Source of the DNA: Alicyclobacillus suci
Lineage (GTDB): Bacteria; Bacillota; Bacilli; Alicyclobacillales; Alicyclobacillaceae
Reading direction: 5' to 3'
Length of the DNA stretch: 64,000 nucleotides
Assembly: GCF_017329615.1 (NCBI RefSeq)
Contig: NZ_JAFMTW010000012.1
Span: 30,509-94,508, forward strand
Shown here piece by piece: positions 46,513-53,923 of the stretch (the stretch's first letter is position 1; each line of letters begins with the position of its first letter). The notes beneath the pieces were generated by a model. That model was not told the DNA's origin. It saw only the letters and a list, made by a program, of their open reading frames with translations, and made no database searches. The translations under genes and the position numbers were made by a program.

Positions 46513-46790
46513 TAAAAAACGCCCTCGCCCCTATGGGACGAGAACGTCGCTCGTGATTCCACCCAATTTCCCCACCATATACCCGCGCGTTTGCGCATGA
46601 TGGGCTCATTGCACCGTAACGGGGTGTACCGACCACTGTTTCGGAAAATCCTCCCCAGTGGTTGCTTGGAAAGTGGTGTCCCGTAGCGCTTGTGCGAACC
46701 GCTTGCAGCCATTTGGCGATCCGTCTCTGAAACACGCCACCCTACGAGCGCGTCTTTCCGCATTGCATCCGAAGATGATATTGATACTGG
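46513..46790 (-). ncRNA. threonine T-box riboswitch of thrS
   Basis: The minus-strand leader carries the T-box core AAATTGGGTGGAATCACGAG (a variant of GGGTGGNACCACG) at 46569-46550, overlapping the antiterminator. The terminator stem (46519-46531 with 46535-46547) is followed by six U residues. An AGAGA-like element in stem I and an ACC triplet in GACACCACTTT fit a threonine specifier. Uncharged tRNA-Thr should pair with the T-box and allow thrS transcription. The 5' limit is approximate. Confidence 0.88.
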
Positions 46791-46830
46791 CACATTACGA
46801 CAGAATCCGCCGACAGTCAAGAGGGCACCA

Positions 46831-47715
46831 TCAGTGGTTGCGCTTCAGGTGATAGTCGCTTGACGTGTCGACAGGTAAGATATACTGCGCCTGCTTCAAC
46901 TGCTGACAAGTGCTACAATGATTGCACTTTTGCACGCGTTCGGCGAACACGCGACCAAGCGTCTCTGCAAAACTTGGCCACTGCGCCCCTTCATTCATAT
47001 CGTGCAAGACAATTTTGCAGGGTGAACGTGTAATGAGAATGCTCATCGCCAGGTCTTCACTGTTGAGATCAACCGTCGATTCCGACAACGCCGCCTCGGT
47101 CACCTCCGAATCGCGCACGAGACGTCCAGTAGCATCCGTAATCCACACCCGGTCAGGTGCCGAAAAAACGTGTAACTCCTGCGCGGTCTCCGGTTGCGTC
47201 TCGAGCAAATAGCGCAGCATCGCCACCGACTCCTCGTACTCGCGGTCAAGCAAAAATTGCTGAACCCGCTCCCGTGACGCCGCCGTGACCGATTTCAAAA
47301 ACCACCGCAGTCGAAACCGCGCAACACCTTCCATTGACAACGCCTTTCCGGTGGTGAGTACGGCGCGCATCCCCGCTTTGGTTCGCGCGTACCACTCCGC
47401 AAAACTGCGGTTACCCAGCACTAACTCATCCGCGCGTACCTCATGAACCAGCACCAACGTCAAATATTCAATTTCATCGTCGCTAAGGTGGCGGTATTCC
47501 TGATTGAACGCTAGCCGCAACCAGGCGAACAGCCAGTCGCTGAACAAAAACGTCGTCAACACATTGCACAGGTCCTCGGCAACCTGCTCGTCATATCCGA
47601 TGGACAACGCGTGATGGCCTTTATCCGAATGGATAATGGTCACGCCTCTAACACTGGAGAGCTTGTCAACTAAGGCCGGGAACGCGTTCTCAGAAGTCAT
47701 GTTGAGTGTGCGCAC
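46831..47715 (-). CDS. ytxC: YtxC family sporulation protein
   Basis: About 294 aa, placed upstream of thrS exactly as B. subtilis ytxC. The C-terminal CNHCSTCQQLKQAQYIL and the central HEVRADELVLG / WFLKSVTAASRERVQQFLLD segments are consistent with this poorly understood family. The start is ambiguous: GTG 47715 and GTG 47721 both follow GGAAGG. The T-box leader of thrS begins right after it. Confidence 0.75.
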   Translation of the reverse strand: MRTLNMTSENAFPALVDKLSSVRGVTIIHSDKGHHALSIGYDEQVAEDLCNVLTTFLFSDWLFAWLRLAFNQEYRHLSDDEIEYLTLVLVHEVRADELVLGNRSFAEWYARTKAGMRAVLTTGKALSMEGVARFRLRWFLKSVTAASRERVQQFLLDREYEESVAMLRYLLETQPETAQELHVFSAPDRVWITDATGRLVRDSEVTEAALSESTVDLNSEDLAMSILITRSPCKIVLHDMNEGAQWPSFAETLGRVFAERVQKCNHCSTCQQLKQAQYILPVDTSSDYHLKRNH

Positions 47716-47830
47716 GTTCACCAGTCCTTCCTTCAAAATTCTTTCCGAAGCGCTCGTCTTGTCATGGACAAACGAGCAATCCAGCAACAGTATGAGGAAT
47801 CGACAGACCGTATATACCCATTTTCTGTAT

Positions 47831-47866
47831 AAAAACAAAAACCGCCAACGCAAACCGCGTCGACGG
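47831..47866 (-). terminator. rho-independent terminator before ytxC
   Basis: 9-bp stem with two G-U pairs (47842-47850 with 47858-47866) followed on the minus strand by UUUUUGUUUUU. It ends transcription from the thioesterase side. Confidence 0.82.
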
Positions 47867-47887
47867 TATGACATGGTGCGACCTGGC

Positions 47888-48049
47888 TTATAGCACCGAG
47901 CCCACCATGTAGAGAAAGCAAAGCCAGGTGCCATTACCGTCTGCTTTAAGATACACATCCTCGTGCACAAACGGTGTAGGCACACGTGACGGTACACGCC
48001 GATACAGGCGCAAACATTCTGACGGTACAAGCACCCAGTCTATCTTCAC
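47888..48049 (-). CDS. possible 53-aa small protein behind the thioesterase gene
   Basis: GTG 48049 overlaps the thioesterase stop (TAGTG) and the frame ends 20 bases before the terminator stem, so this would fill the otherwise unexplained gap. The product starts with KIDWVLVPSECLRLYRRVPS and ends with a hydrophobic stretch LCFLYMVGSVL. There is no separate ribosome-binding site, so translation would be by coupling. I recognise no family; it may be spurious. Confidence 0.35.
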   Translation of the reverse strand: MKIDWVLVPSECLRLYRRVPSRVPTPFVHEDVYLKADGNGTWLCFLYMVGSVL

Positions 48050-48486
48050 TATGTATTCTGATGTGCAACCGGCAGCGCCAATAGCTTCTGCCAAACCGCT
48101 GGCGCCACTTTCTGAACGTTTACTGGCCGAATTGACCCATGTTCAACAAACGCGTGACGCGTGTGCCCCTTCGCGCACAACGCACCCGACGCGTCAAACA
48201 CTTGATACGAAAATCTCATCCGCACGCGCGACAATTCATCCAGTTGCGCCACGACCGTAATCTCTTGTTGTGCACGCAAAGCCTTCATGTACTGGCAAGC
48301 GACATCCGTAACCACAACTTGAATATCCCCACCGTGAAACGTCTCCATATAATGTACTCCATACGCAGACAAGAAGTGCATTCTCGCGACAGAAAACCAA
48401 TCAATATAGGCTGGGTGATAGACGATTCCAGCCGGATCACACTCGCCCCAACGCACTTCCAACTTCGTCTCTACCGTCGTCGCCAT
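48049..48486 (-). CDS. acyl-CoA thioesterase, 4-hydroxybenzoyl-CoA thioesterase (YbgC) type
   Basis: 145-aa hot-dog fold enzyme. The catalytic motif WGECDPAGIVYHPAYIDWF (Asp, Gly and Tyr positions as in YbgC/4-HBT) lies near the N-terminus, with MRFSYQVFD and the hydrophobic strands after it. It hydrolyses small acyl-CoA thioesters. ATG 48486 follows GGAGGTGAAGC. Confidence 0.88.
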   Translation of the reverse strand: MATTVETKLEVRWGECDPAGIVYHPAYIDWFSVARMHFLSAYGVHYMETFHGGDIQVVVTDVACQYMKALRAQQEITVVAQLDELSRVRMRFSYQVFDASGALCAKGHTRHAFVEHGSIRPVNVQKVAPAVWQKLLALPVAHQNT

Positions 48487-48579
48487 GCTTCACCTCCAAC
48501 ATCTTCGTCACCCTTAGCAGGGCGCAAACATCGACATGGCCGCCCACAAGGAGCGGCCCACCTTCCTAATATACACAAA

Positions 48580-48975
48580 TTACAGCTTTGGCGGACGCGC
48601 ATATCCGTCGGACGCCATTTCCGGGTTCAGCAACGCATCATCAATTCCCGACGATCCCGCCGAATGCCCCCCGCCACTCCCTGCACTGCCCAGAGTATCT
48701 GTACTTCCAATATCACGTGCCTGCCCACTCGCCTCGACTGCTGGGCCTGTCTGTCCGACATTCGTCGCAGATGCTGCCGCAATTGGCTTCACATGCGACA
48801 TCACAACCGTAATCACCGTCAATAATGCCGCAGCGCCATTTGCTATCGCGTTCAGTTCTTGGTCAGATATCACATGCCATCCTAAAGCATCTGTGATGAC
48901 CTTCGCGGCACTTAACAAGCCAACAATCATGGTACTTAAGCGCCGCCCCTGCACCCAATTCCAAAGCTCGCGCAT
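48580..48975 (-). CDS. small holin-like membrane protein
   Basis: 131 aa. MIVGLLSAAKVITDALG, then ISDQELNAIANGAAALLTVITVVMSHVK, look like the SPP1/phi-LC3-type holin-like arrangement of two helices around a short loop. The last 60 residues are a Gly/Ser/Ala-rich tail. ATG 48975 follows GAGGTGACTGC. No lysin or other phage gene is adjacent, so it is either a stray holin-like protein or a host membrane protein of the same build. Confidence 0.5.
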   Translation of the reverse strand: MRELWNWVQGRRLSTMIVGLLSAAKVITDALGWHVISDQELNAIANGAAALLTVITVVMSHVKPIAAASATNVGQTGPAVEASGQARDIGSTDTLGSAGSGGGHSAGSSGIDDALLNPEMASDGYARPPKL

Positions 48976-49070
48976 GCAGTCACCTCATTTCATCGCCCGC
49001 TTATTGACATGTATGAGTCAACACAACGAAGCGTGACAAGGTTCGACTTCAGTATCAAGGCGCGAGGAAG

Positions 49071-50480
49071 TTACGCCTTCTTTTTATGTGTAAGAAATAA
49101 ACTTGGGATGAAGAGTCCCGCAAGGACAATCACAGATACCAAAAAACCCGCATGATAGCCTCTCACCCCATTGGCAACAGTGGGATGCAATCCTCCTATG
49201 ACAGCGGCAACAACAGTTGCGATAACCGCGGTTCCAAAACTCGAACCAAGGTTCTCAATCATATTGATACCGACACTGGCTTCCGGCAGTTGTTTGCCAT
49301 CTAGTCCTATATAAGCTTCACTCGTCAACGGAAGCATAATTCCGCCGAAACTGGTGCCCCGGATGAACAATACGATGGAAATCCAAATCATACTGGTTTT
49401 GTCAGTGATAAAAATGAGTGGAATCGATCCAATCAGCGAGAGAACAAGACTGACGATGACCACATATTTCGCGCCAATCTGATCAATCATTTTTCCAATG
49501 ACAGGTCGAGTCACAAGCATCCCAAGACCTTGAGGAATTAGCGCAAGCGCCGCTTCGATTGCCGTGAAATGGCGACTGTTCTGAAAGAATAGTGGGAGTA
49601 TGAGCATGGGCCCCATGATTGCGATATTCGCTAAAAACAAACCGACGCTGGATGCTGAGAAACGCTTATGTGCAAACAAATTTAGTGGAAGCACTGTTTG
49701 ATTCTTGCGGATTCGGTTATATAGGAGGTAGAGAACTGCTAGCGCAAACCCAATACCCAGGCATAGCATCGTTTCGCTGTTGTTAAATGACGTATAATCC
49801 GCTGCCTTCGTAATTCCGTAAATCAACACTGCACTCATGAAGGACAAGTCAATGATCCCAAAAACATCGAGTTTACTGTCTTTTTTGAACGGCTCAAAGT
49901 CAGGTATCGTCTTCATCATCAATGGTGCAGCAATCAAAACAATGAACACGTTGATGAAGAAAATCCAGCGCCATGACGCACCTTGAACGATAACCCCACC
50001 GATGACAGGTCCCAAGATAGGTCCAAAGATCATCGGTGTGCTGACAATGGCCATCACTTTCCCTACATTCTCTGGGCCTGCGGTTTTCACCAAAAGTGTG
50101 GACATCAGCGAGGTAATCATCCCAGCGCTAAATCCTTGAAGCAAACGAAAGAAAATAAAAGCAGTGACACCCCAACTAATTCCAACAAACAAAGAAATGA
50201 CACCAAAGGAGAAAACCGCACCTACGAAGACTCTCTTCCCATTATATTTGTTCACAATCCATCCAGAGACAGGAACAGCCATCGCAAGCGCTAAGATGTA
50301 TCCCGTAATCGACCATTGAATCGTATCCAACGTCGTGTTGAAATCCCTCGTTAGTTTATCAATGGCGATGTTCACCATGGTTGAATCCAGCATTGGCGCA
50401 ATGGCTCCAAGGGCAATCGCCCAGGCAGCCGCAAGCACTTCTTTGGACAATCCTGGTTCTTTTACTTTACTCTTTGACAT
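49071..50480 (-). CDS. DHA2-type MFS multidrug exporter (EmrB/QacA family)
   Basis: 469 aa with fourteen predicted helices. LDSTMVNIAIDKLTRDF near the N-terminus and GRPVIGKMIDQ-like motif A remnants fit the DHA2 drug:proton antiporters. ATG 50480 has AAAGGAGC; an in-frame extension upstream would overlap the promoter. DNA here is more AT-rich than the flanks. Its own promoter lies just upstream, after the terminator of a MarR-family gene that probably controls it. Confidence 0.9.
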   Translation of the reverse strand: MSKSKVKEPGLSKEVLAAAWAIALGAIAPMLDSTMVNIAIDKLTRDFNTTLDTIQWSITGYILALAMAVPVSGWIVNKYNGKRVFVGAVFSFGVISLFVGISWGVTAFIFFRLLQGFSAGMITSLMSTLLVKTAGPENVGKVMAIVSTPMIFGPILGPVIGGVIVQGASWRWIFFINVFIVLIAAPLMMKTIPDFEPFKKDSKLDVFGIIDLSFMSAVLIYGITKAADYTSFNNSETMLCLGIGFALAVLYLLYNRIRKNQTVLPLNLFAHKRFSASSVGLFLANIAIMGPMLILPLFFQNSRHFTAIEAALALIPQGLGMLVTRPVIGKMIDQIGAKYVVIVSLVLSLIGSIPLIFITDKTSMIWISIVLFIRGTSFGGIMLPLTSEAYIGLDGKQLPEASVGINMIENLGSSFGTAVIATVVAAVIGGLHPTVANGVRGYHAGFLVSVIVLAGLFIPSLFLTHKKKA

Positions 50481-50530
50481 ACGATGCTCCTTTCTCATAT
50501 CAGATGATAAAAATTGTTTCCTTGTCACTA

Positions 50531-50559
50531 AAAATATACCCATTTTATTTCCCTGTCAA
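50531..50559 (-). promoter_or_regulatory. promoter of the EmrB-type pump
   Basis: TTGACA (50554-50559), 17-base spacer, TATTTT (50531-50536) on the minus strand. Confidence 0.78.
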
Positions 50560-50573
50560 CAAAAAGTTGTCAT

Positions 50574-50608
50574 AAAAAAACATCCCGTTCTCAAATAGAA
50601 TCGGAATG
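50574..50608 (-). terminator. terminator between marR and the pump
   Basis: CATTCCG...CGGGATG stem (50581-50587 with 50602-50608), extended by TTCT/AGAA, then seven U residues on the minus strand. Confidence 0.82.
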
Positions 50609-50640
50609 CCTGTGATTTATCCAAGTAAACGCATCGCGAT

Positions 50641-51057
50641 TTAATGAACTGTTAGACCTTGCTTCTTTATTTCAGCATCCAAATGACGACTGTAATTTTC
50701 CACAAACCTAAGCATGCTGTCGAATTCCTCGTCTGTTACTTGTTCAAAGACAACTTTATCCCGCTCTTGAAACGCTTTGTGCAGTTCCTCATGGACTTTA
50801 TAAATGACTTTCCCTTGCTCCGTCAGTCTAAAATAGATTTCCTTTTTGTTATCCGACCTCTGGTAACTTTCGATCAAGCCTTTTTCAATCAACTTCTTCG
50901 TTAATTTGCTGATGGCGCCGCGAGTCATATAAAGGGACTCCGCGAGTTTTGTTACATTGGGATCTATATTTTTTCCAATGGATTCAATACAATGTACTTC
51001 AGAAGGCTTAAAACCTTTAAGACTCTCCTCCATCTGAGACTTATTCAGCCAAATCAT
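50641..51057 (-). CDS. MarR-family transcriptional regulator
   Basis: 138 aa from the first ATG. KPSEVHCIESIG, the winged helix (NVTKLAESLYMTRGAISKLTKKLIEKGLI, in parts) and the wing YQRSDNKKEIYFRLTEQG are typical. The open frame continues 18 codons upstream of the ATG with DKREQLITNFRDLFDK, which looks like the missing first helix, but there is no ATG, GTG or TTG in that part. The real start may be a CTG at 51090 or another non-standard codon. Probably autoregulated, see the operator before it. Confidence 0.88.
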   Translation of the reverse strand: MIWLNKSQMEESLKGFKPSEVHCIESIGKNIDPNVTKLAESLYMTRGAISKLTKKLIEKGLIESYQRSDNKKEIYFRLTEQGKVIYKVHEELHKAFQERDKVVFEQVTDEEFDSMLRFVENYSRHLDAEIKKQGLTVH

Positions 51058-51116
51058 CTTGTCAAATAAGTCCCTAAAATTCGTTATCAGTTGTTCTCTT
51101 TTATCGAAGGTCTACT

Positions 51117-51125
51117 CCCCCCCCC
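51117..51125. repeat. nine-base homopolymer (C9 on +, G9 on -)
   Basis: An unusual G9 tract in the 5' leader of the marR transcript, between its promoter and the reading frame. Homopolymer lengths vary by slippage and assembly error, so it should be read with care. Confidence 0.9.
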
Positions 51126-51141
51126 GGACGGCACAATGATG

Positions 51142-51178
51142 ATTATATTGATTTTTTGTTTCTTTATCAACAATATAA
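51142..51178 (-). promoter_or_regulatory. marR promoter overlapped by an inverted repeat
   Basis: On the minus strand TTGATA (51165-51170), a 17-base spacer and a perfect TATAAT (51142-51147). The arms TTATATTG (51171-51178 in reverse) and CAATATAA flank it at 51143-51150 and 51171-51178, a layout expected for autorepression by MarR. Confidence 0.75.
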
Positions 51179-51330
51179 AACGAAAATACCTGATGATGAC
51201 AGATGTTCAGGTAATGCAAGATAAGCTATTTTTGTCCATAGCCAATTCGAGTAACCAATATTACAAAACCAATTGTCGCCACTGCTGCTCCGATGGCTCA
51301 ATGGATATGTAATATCAGGAAATTGATTCG

Positions 51331-51371
51331 TACAAAAGGGACTTCGGGAAAATCCCGAAATCCCTTTTGTA
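51331..51371 (-). terminator. terminator of tRNA-Leu
   Basis: Long inverted repeat ACAAAAGGGA..TCGGGA with TCCCGA..TCCCTTTTGT; the minus-strand transcript ends in UUUUGU directly after the tRNA. Confidence 0.78.
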
Positions 51372-51375
51372 CACT

Positions 51376-51462
51376 TGGTGCCGAGAACCGGACTCGAACC
51401 GGTACGGGGTTGCCCCCGGCAGATTTTAAGTCTGCTGCGTCTGCCAATTCCGCCACCCCGGC
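51376..51462 (-). tRNA. tRNA-Leu (anticodon UAA)
   Basis: 87-base class II tRNA read on the minus strand: acceptor GCCGGGG pairing (two wobble pairs) with UCUCGGC, the D-arm GGCGGAAUUGGCAGACGC region, anticodon stem around CUUAAAA with UAA, a long variable arm, GGUUCGAGUCC in the T-arm and an encoded CCA. The UAA anticodon reads UUA and UUG leucine codons. Confidence 0.95.
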
Positions 51463-51476
51463 TTGTAGCGAAAATC

Positions 51477-51506
51477 ATGGTAACACAAACAACATATACT
51501 GGTCAA
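51477..51506 (-). promoter_or_regulatory. promoter of tRNA-Leu
   Basis: TTGACC (51501-51506), an 18-base spacer and TACCAT (51477-51482) on the minus strand, 15 bases before the tRNA. Confidence 0.6.
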
Positions 51507-51509
51507 GCA

Positions 51510-51808
51510 CCCATGTGGCACACTGATACGCAATGATTTATAGAGGCCCAGCAGAAACGCAGCATCTGTATAGCGTTGTGCAACGATGGTGCTCATCATG
51601 GATAGTCGTTCACCTGTTGGGTGTGTCATTGGAGCTATCAGGAATCATCCATCTAACCTTTATCACTACATAAGGACAGGGAACCGCCTGTTATTTCATC
51701 ACGCAACGCAAATCACCATGCAGGATTATGCTAGAATTCTGATGAGTTTGAGGTGAAAGAAGAAATCACGCCATCATCAGGCTACATATGTGACTCAGTA
51801 CTGATGTC
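51510..51808. other. intergenic region between tRNA-Leu and the histidine kinase
   Basis: I see no gene, strong hairpin or repeat in this 300-base stretch. It presumably holds the promoter of the kinase gene. Confidence 0.4.
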
Positions 51809-53161
51809 GTGCAATCCATAAAATGGTGGAATCAGCATAGAGCTTTCGGGGTGGTTGGGTTGGATAGGTTGCGAAAACAGATCTCCAGCTTTAGTCCAGC
51901 AGGGGTAACTTCGTTTTATGTTTTGGTCTGCTACATATGGCATTGGATTAGCGGTGTCTTTTTTGCACATTTTTTCGCGCATGGGTTTCCTTGGTTTGTT
52001 AATTCCGAGAGATTCTTGATTTTGACAGCAGGAACAACCATTCTGTTATACATTTTATGTAGACGCCTATGGGGCACAAAAGAACTCATGGAATCATTTT
52101 TTAATCATACGACGGATGCGCTATCGGTATTCGATACATCTATGCGGATTGTTATGGTGAATCCTGCTTTTGAATCGCTATTTGGGTATACGCAAGCGGA
52201 ACTAGCTGGTCACCTTCTTCCGATTACCCCTGCCGCTGAACTCGAAGACATTCGAACCAAATTTCACGAGGTTGTCCAAGGAAAAGTGCCATTCGTTGAA
52301 TACGAAGGGAAAAAGATATGTAAAAACGGTCAAACCCTTAATGTGTTAGTGCGACTATCCCCGATTAGAAACGCTCGGGGAAAAATTGTTTCGATTTCCG
52401 CCGTGTCTAAAGATATGACAGAACTGCGGAATACTCAACAGATGTTGATTAACTATGAGAAATTGCGGGCTGTAGGGCAACTAGCGGCCGGTATTGCGCA
52501 TGAAATTAGAAATCCACTCACATCGGTGATGGGGTTCCTACAGTTAATGGAAAATACTGTGCCTGATTCTCAGCAGAAGTATTTTTCTGTGATGCAGAAT
52601 GAGCTTGCTAGAATTGAAAGCATCACGAATGAAATGCTTGCCCTTGCTAAACCTCAGGCAATGCAATATCGCCCAATTAATCTCCCTGACGTTCTTATGG
52701 ATACTGTAAATCTTTTAAGTGCTCAGGCACACATGAACAACATTGAAATTGAAATTCAATTCGATAGCAATGAGGCACCGGTTTTAGCCGAGTTCAATCG
52801 ACTAAAACAAGTATTTGTAAATGTCATTAAGAACGGTATGGAATCCATGAACGGTGGTGGCGTTCTGCAGATTCGGATGCATCAGACAGGAGAACTTGTC
52901 ATCGTATCATTTTCCGATCACGGCAGTGGCATCCCCGAAGAAATTATGAACAAAATTGGAGACCCTTTTTTCACCACGAAAGAAGATGGGACGGGTCTGG
53001 GTCTACTTGTGAGTCAAAATATTATTCGAGACCACTCTGGAACGATGGATATTACGAGTGAGTATGGAAAGGGAACAACGGTGACCATTTCTTTCCCCCT
53101 ATATCCACACAAATTTAAGGAAGCGGCCGCAAGTGCGGAAAACAATCTTTCCCAAAAATAA
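51809..53161 (+). CDS. membrane PAS-domain sensor histidine kinase (sporulation kinase-like)
   Basis: 450 aa: two hydrophobic helices at about 34-58 and 68-86, a PAS domain at about 95-205 (SFFNHTTDALSVFD, GYTQAELAGH), HisKA with the phospho-acceptor H231 in AAGIAHEIRNPLTS, and an HATPase with DHGSGIPEE, DPFFTTKEDGTGLGL. The layout is like KinB/KinE-type kinases that feed Spo0A. No response regulator is adjacent, as is usual for those orphans. GTG 51809 has no clear ribosome-binding site; TTG codons near 51860, after GGGGTGG, are alternatives. Confidence 0.85.
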   Translation: MQSIKWWNQHRAFGVVGLDRLRKQISSFSPAGVTSFYVLVCYIWHWISGVFFAHFFAHGFPWFVNSERFLILTAGTTILLYILCRRLWGTKELMESFFNHTTDALSVFDTSMRIVMVNPAFESLFGYTQAELAGHLLPITPAAELEDIRTKFHEVVQGKVPFVEYEGKKICKNGQTLNVLVRLSPIRNARGKIVSISAVSKDMTELRNTQQMLINYEKLRAVGQLAAGIAHEIRNPLTSVMGFLQLMENTVPDSQQKYFSVMQNELARIESITNEMLALAKPQAMQYRPINLPDVLMDTVNLLSAQAHMNNIEIEIQFDSNEAPVLAEFNRLKQVFVNVIKNGMESMNGGGVLQIRMHQTGELVIVSFSDHGSGIPEEIMNKIGDPFFTTKEDGTGLGLLVSQNIIRDHSGTMDITSEYGKGTTVTISFPLYPHKFKEAAASAENNLSQK

Positions 53162-53200
53162 TTCATATACAAGGAACGCTTGAGCAGATTGCAGAAAAAT

Positions 53201-53222
53201 GCCCTTGCAGACATGCAAGGGC
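53201..53222. terminator. hairpin after the histidine kinase gene
   Basis: Perfect 9-bp stem (53201-53209 with 53214-53222). The U-run is on the minus strand (AUUUUUC), so it may act in both directions. Confidence 0.5.
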
Positions 53223-53254
53223 TAAGTTGTCGAAAACGTATTGAAGTCTCTGTG

Positions 53255-53279
53255 GAAAAAATCCCCTGACAGGGGTTTT
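53255..53279 (-). terminator. compact terminator behind the 24-aa ORF
   Basis: CCCCT-GAC-AGGGG hairpin (53262-53274) flanked by A-rich and U-rich tracts; on the minus strand it is followed by AUUUUUU. Confidence 0.65.
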
Positions 53280-53284
53280 AGAAA

Positions 53285-53359
53285 TCAATTGGCTTTGTCT
53301 TCTGCAGTACTGGTAGCATCGTCATAATAAATAACCACCTGATTCACACGACGATACAT
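53285..53359 (-). CDS. possible 24-aa small protein
   Basis: ATG 53359 has GGGGTGAGAG at perfect distance, 24 sense codons follow (MYRRVNQVVIYYDD, then polar residues) and the stop is 11 bases before a terminator. The combination makes a neat mini-gene between the kinase and the LysM gene. I recognise no family. It is shorter than most annotation limits, so it may have been missed in relatives. Confidence 0.45.
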   Translation of the reverse strand: MYRRVNQVVIYYDDATSTAEDKAN

Positions 53360-53520
53360 GTCTCTCACCCCATATATCATTATGAGATTGACTGCTCAAT
53401 AAAAACCCCCGAAAAACGATTTATCTCAAAACACATGGCTCACTAGGCGAACGCACAATCGTCTTCTGGCCTTTTGCCATATGTTGTGGGCGACGCTAAC
53501 CATTCAGGAGGGATTTTTCA

Positions 53521-53793
53521 ATGGTCCGATATATTGTCCAACGCGGGGATACATTGTGGTCAATTGCAGAGAAATTCGACACGTCAGTCGAAGAAATCGC
53601 CAGAGTAAATGGCATTCGAAACCCCCATATGATTCACAAAGGGGTCGTATTACGGATTCCTAGCCCTCATTTTCACAATCATCATCATGGAAGTCACACC
53701 CATCAACAAACGCCTCCAAGCCATCACCGAAATCAGCCGAATGATTATCCGCCCCAACCCGACTACCCATGGTACGTAAATGACACCGAATAA
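53521..53793 (+). CDS. LysM-domain protein
   Basis: 90 aa with a single LysM domain at the N-terminus (YIVQRGDTLWSIAEKFDTSVEEIARVNGI in parts, ending VLRIPSP), which binds N-acetylglucosamine polymers such as peptidoglycan. The tail is rich in His and Pro. There is no signal peptide, as in SafA and other spore-cortex LysM proteins of Bacilli. ATG 53521 follows AGGAGGG. A coat or cortex role is inferred. Confidence 0.85.
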   Translation: MVRYIVQRGDTLWSIAEKFDTSVEEIARVNGIRNPHMIHKGVVLRIPSPHFHNHHHGSHTHQQTPPSHHRNQPNDYPPQPDYPWYVNDTE

Positions 53794-53826
53794 AAAATAC
53801 ATGCCACCAACCTGGCATACTCCGAA

Positions 53827-53864
53827 AAGACCGCGTACCTCACACGAGGTTCGCGGTCTTTTTT
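53827..53864 (+). terminator. bidirectional terminator between the LysM gene and the glycosyltransferase
   Basis: 9-bp stem (53827-53835 with 53852-53860), extended by acctc/gaggt, with U-runs on both strands. Confidence 0.88.
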
Positions 53865-53923
53865 CAAATATAGCATCACACGCAGACCGCCAGTCGAACG
53901 GGATTTAAATGTAACTCGAAACA

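Noticed and set aside
51117..51135. Phase-variable translation of marR through the G9 tract
   Set aside because: All three frames through the tract were followed: with eight, nine or ten G residues, an upstream GTG always meets a stop before joining the marR frame, and the marR frame itself has TAG right after the tract.
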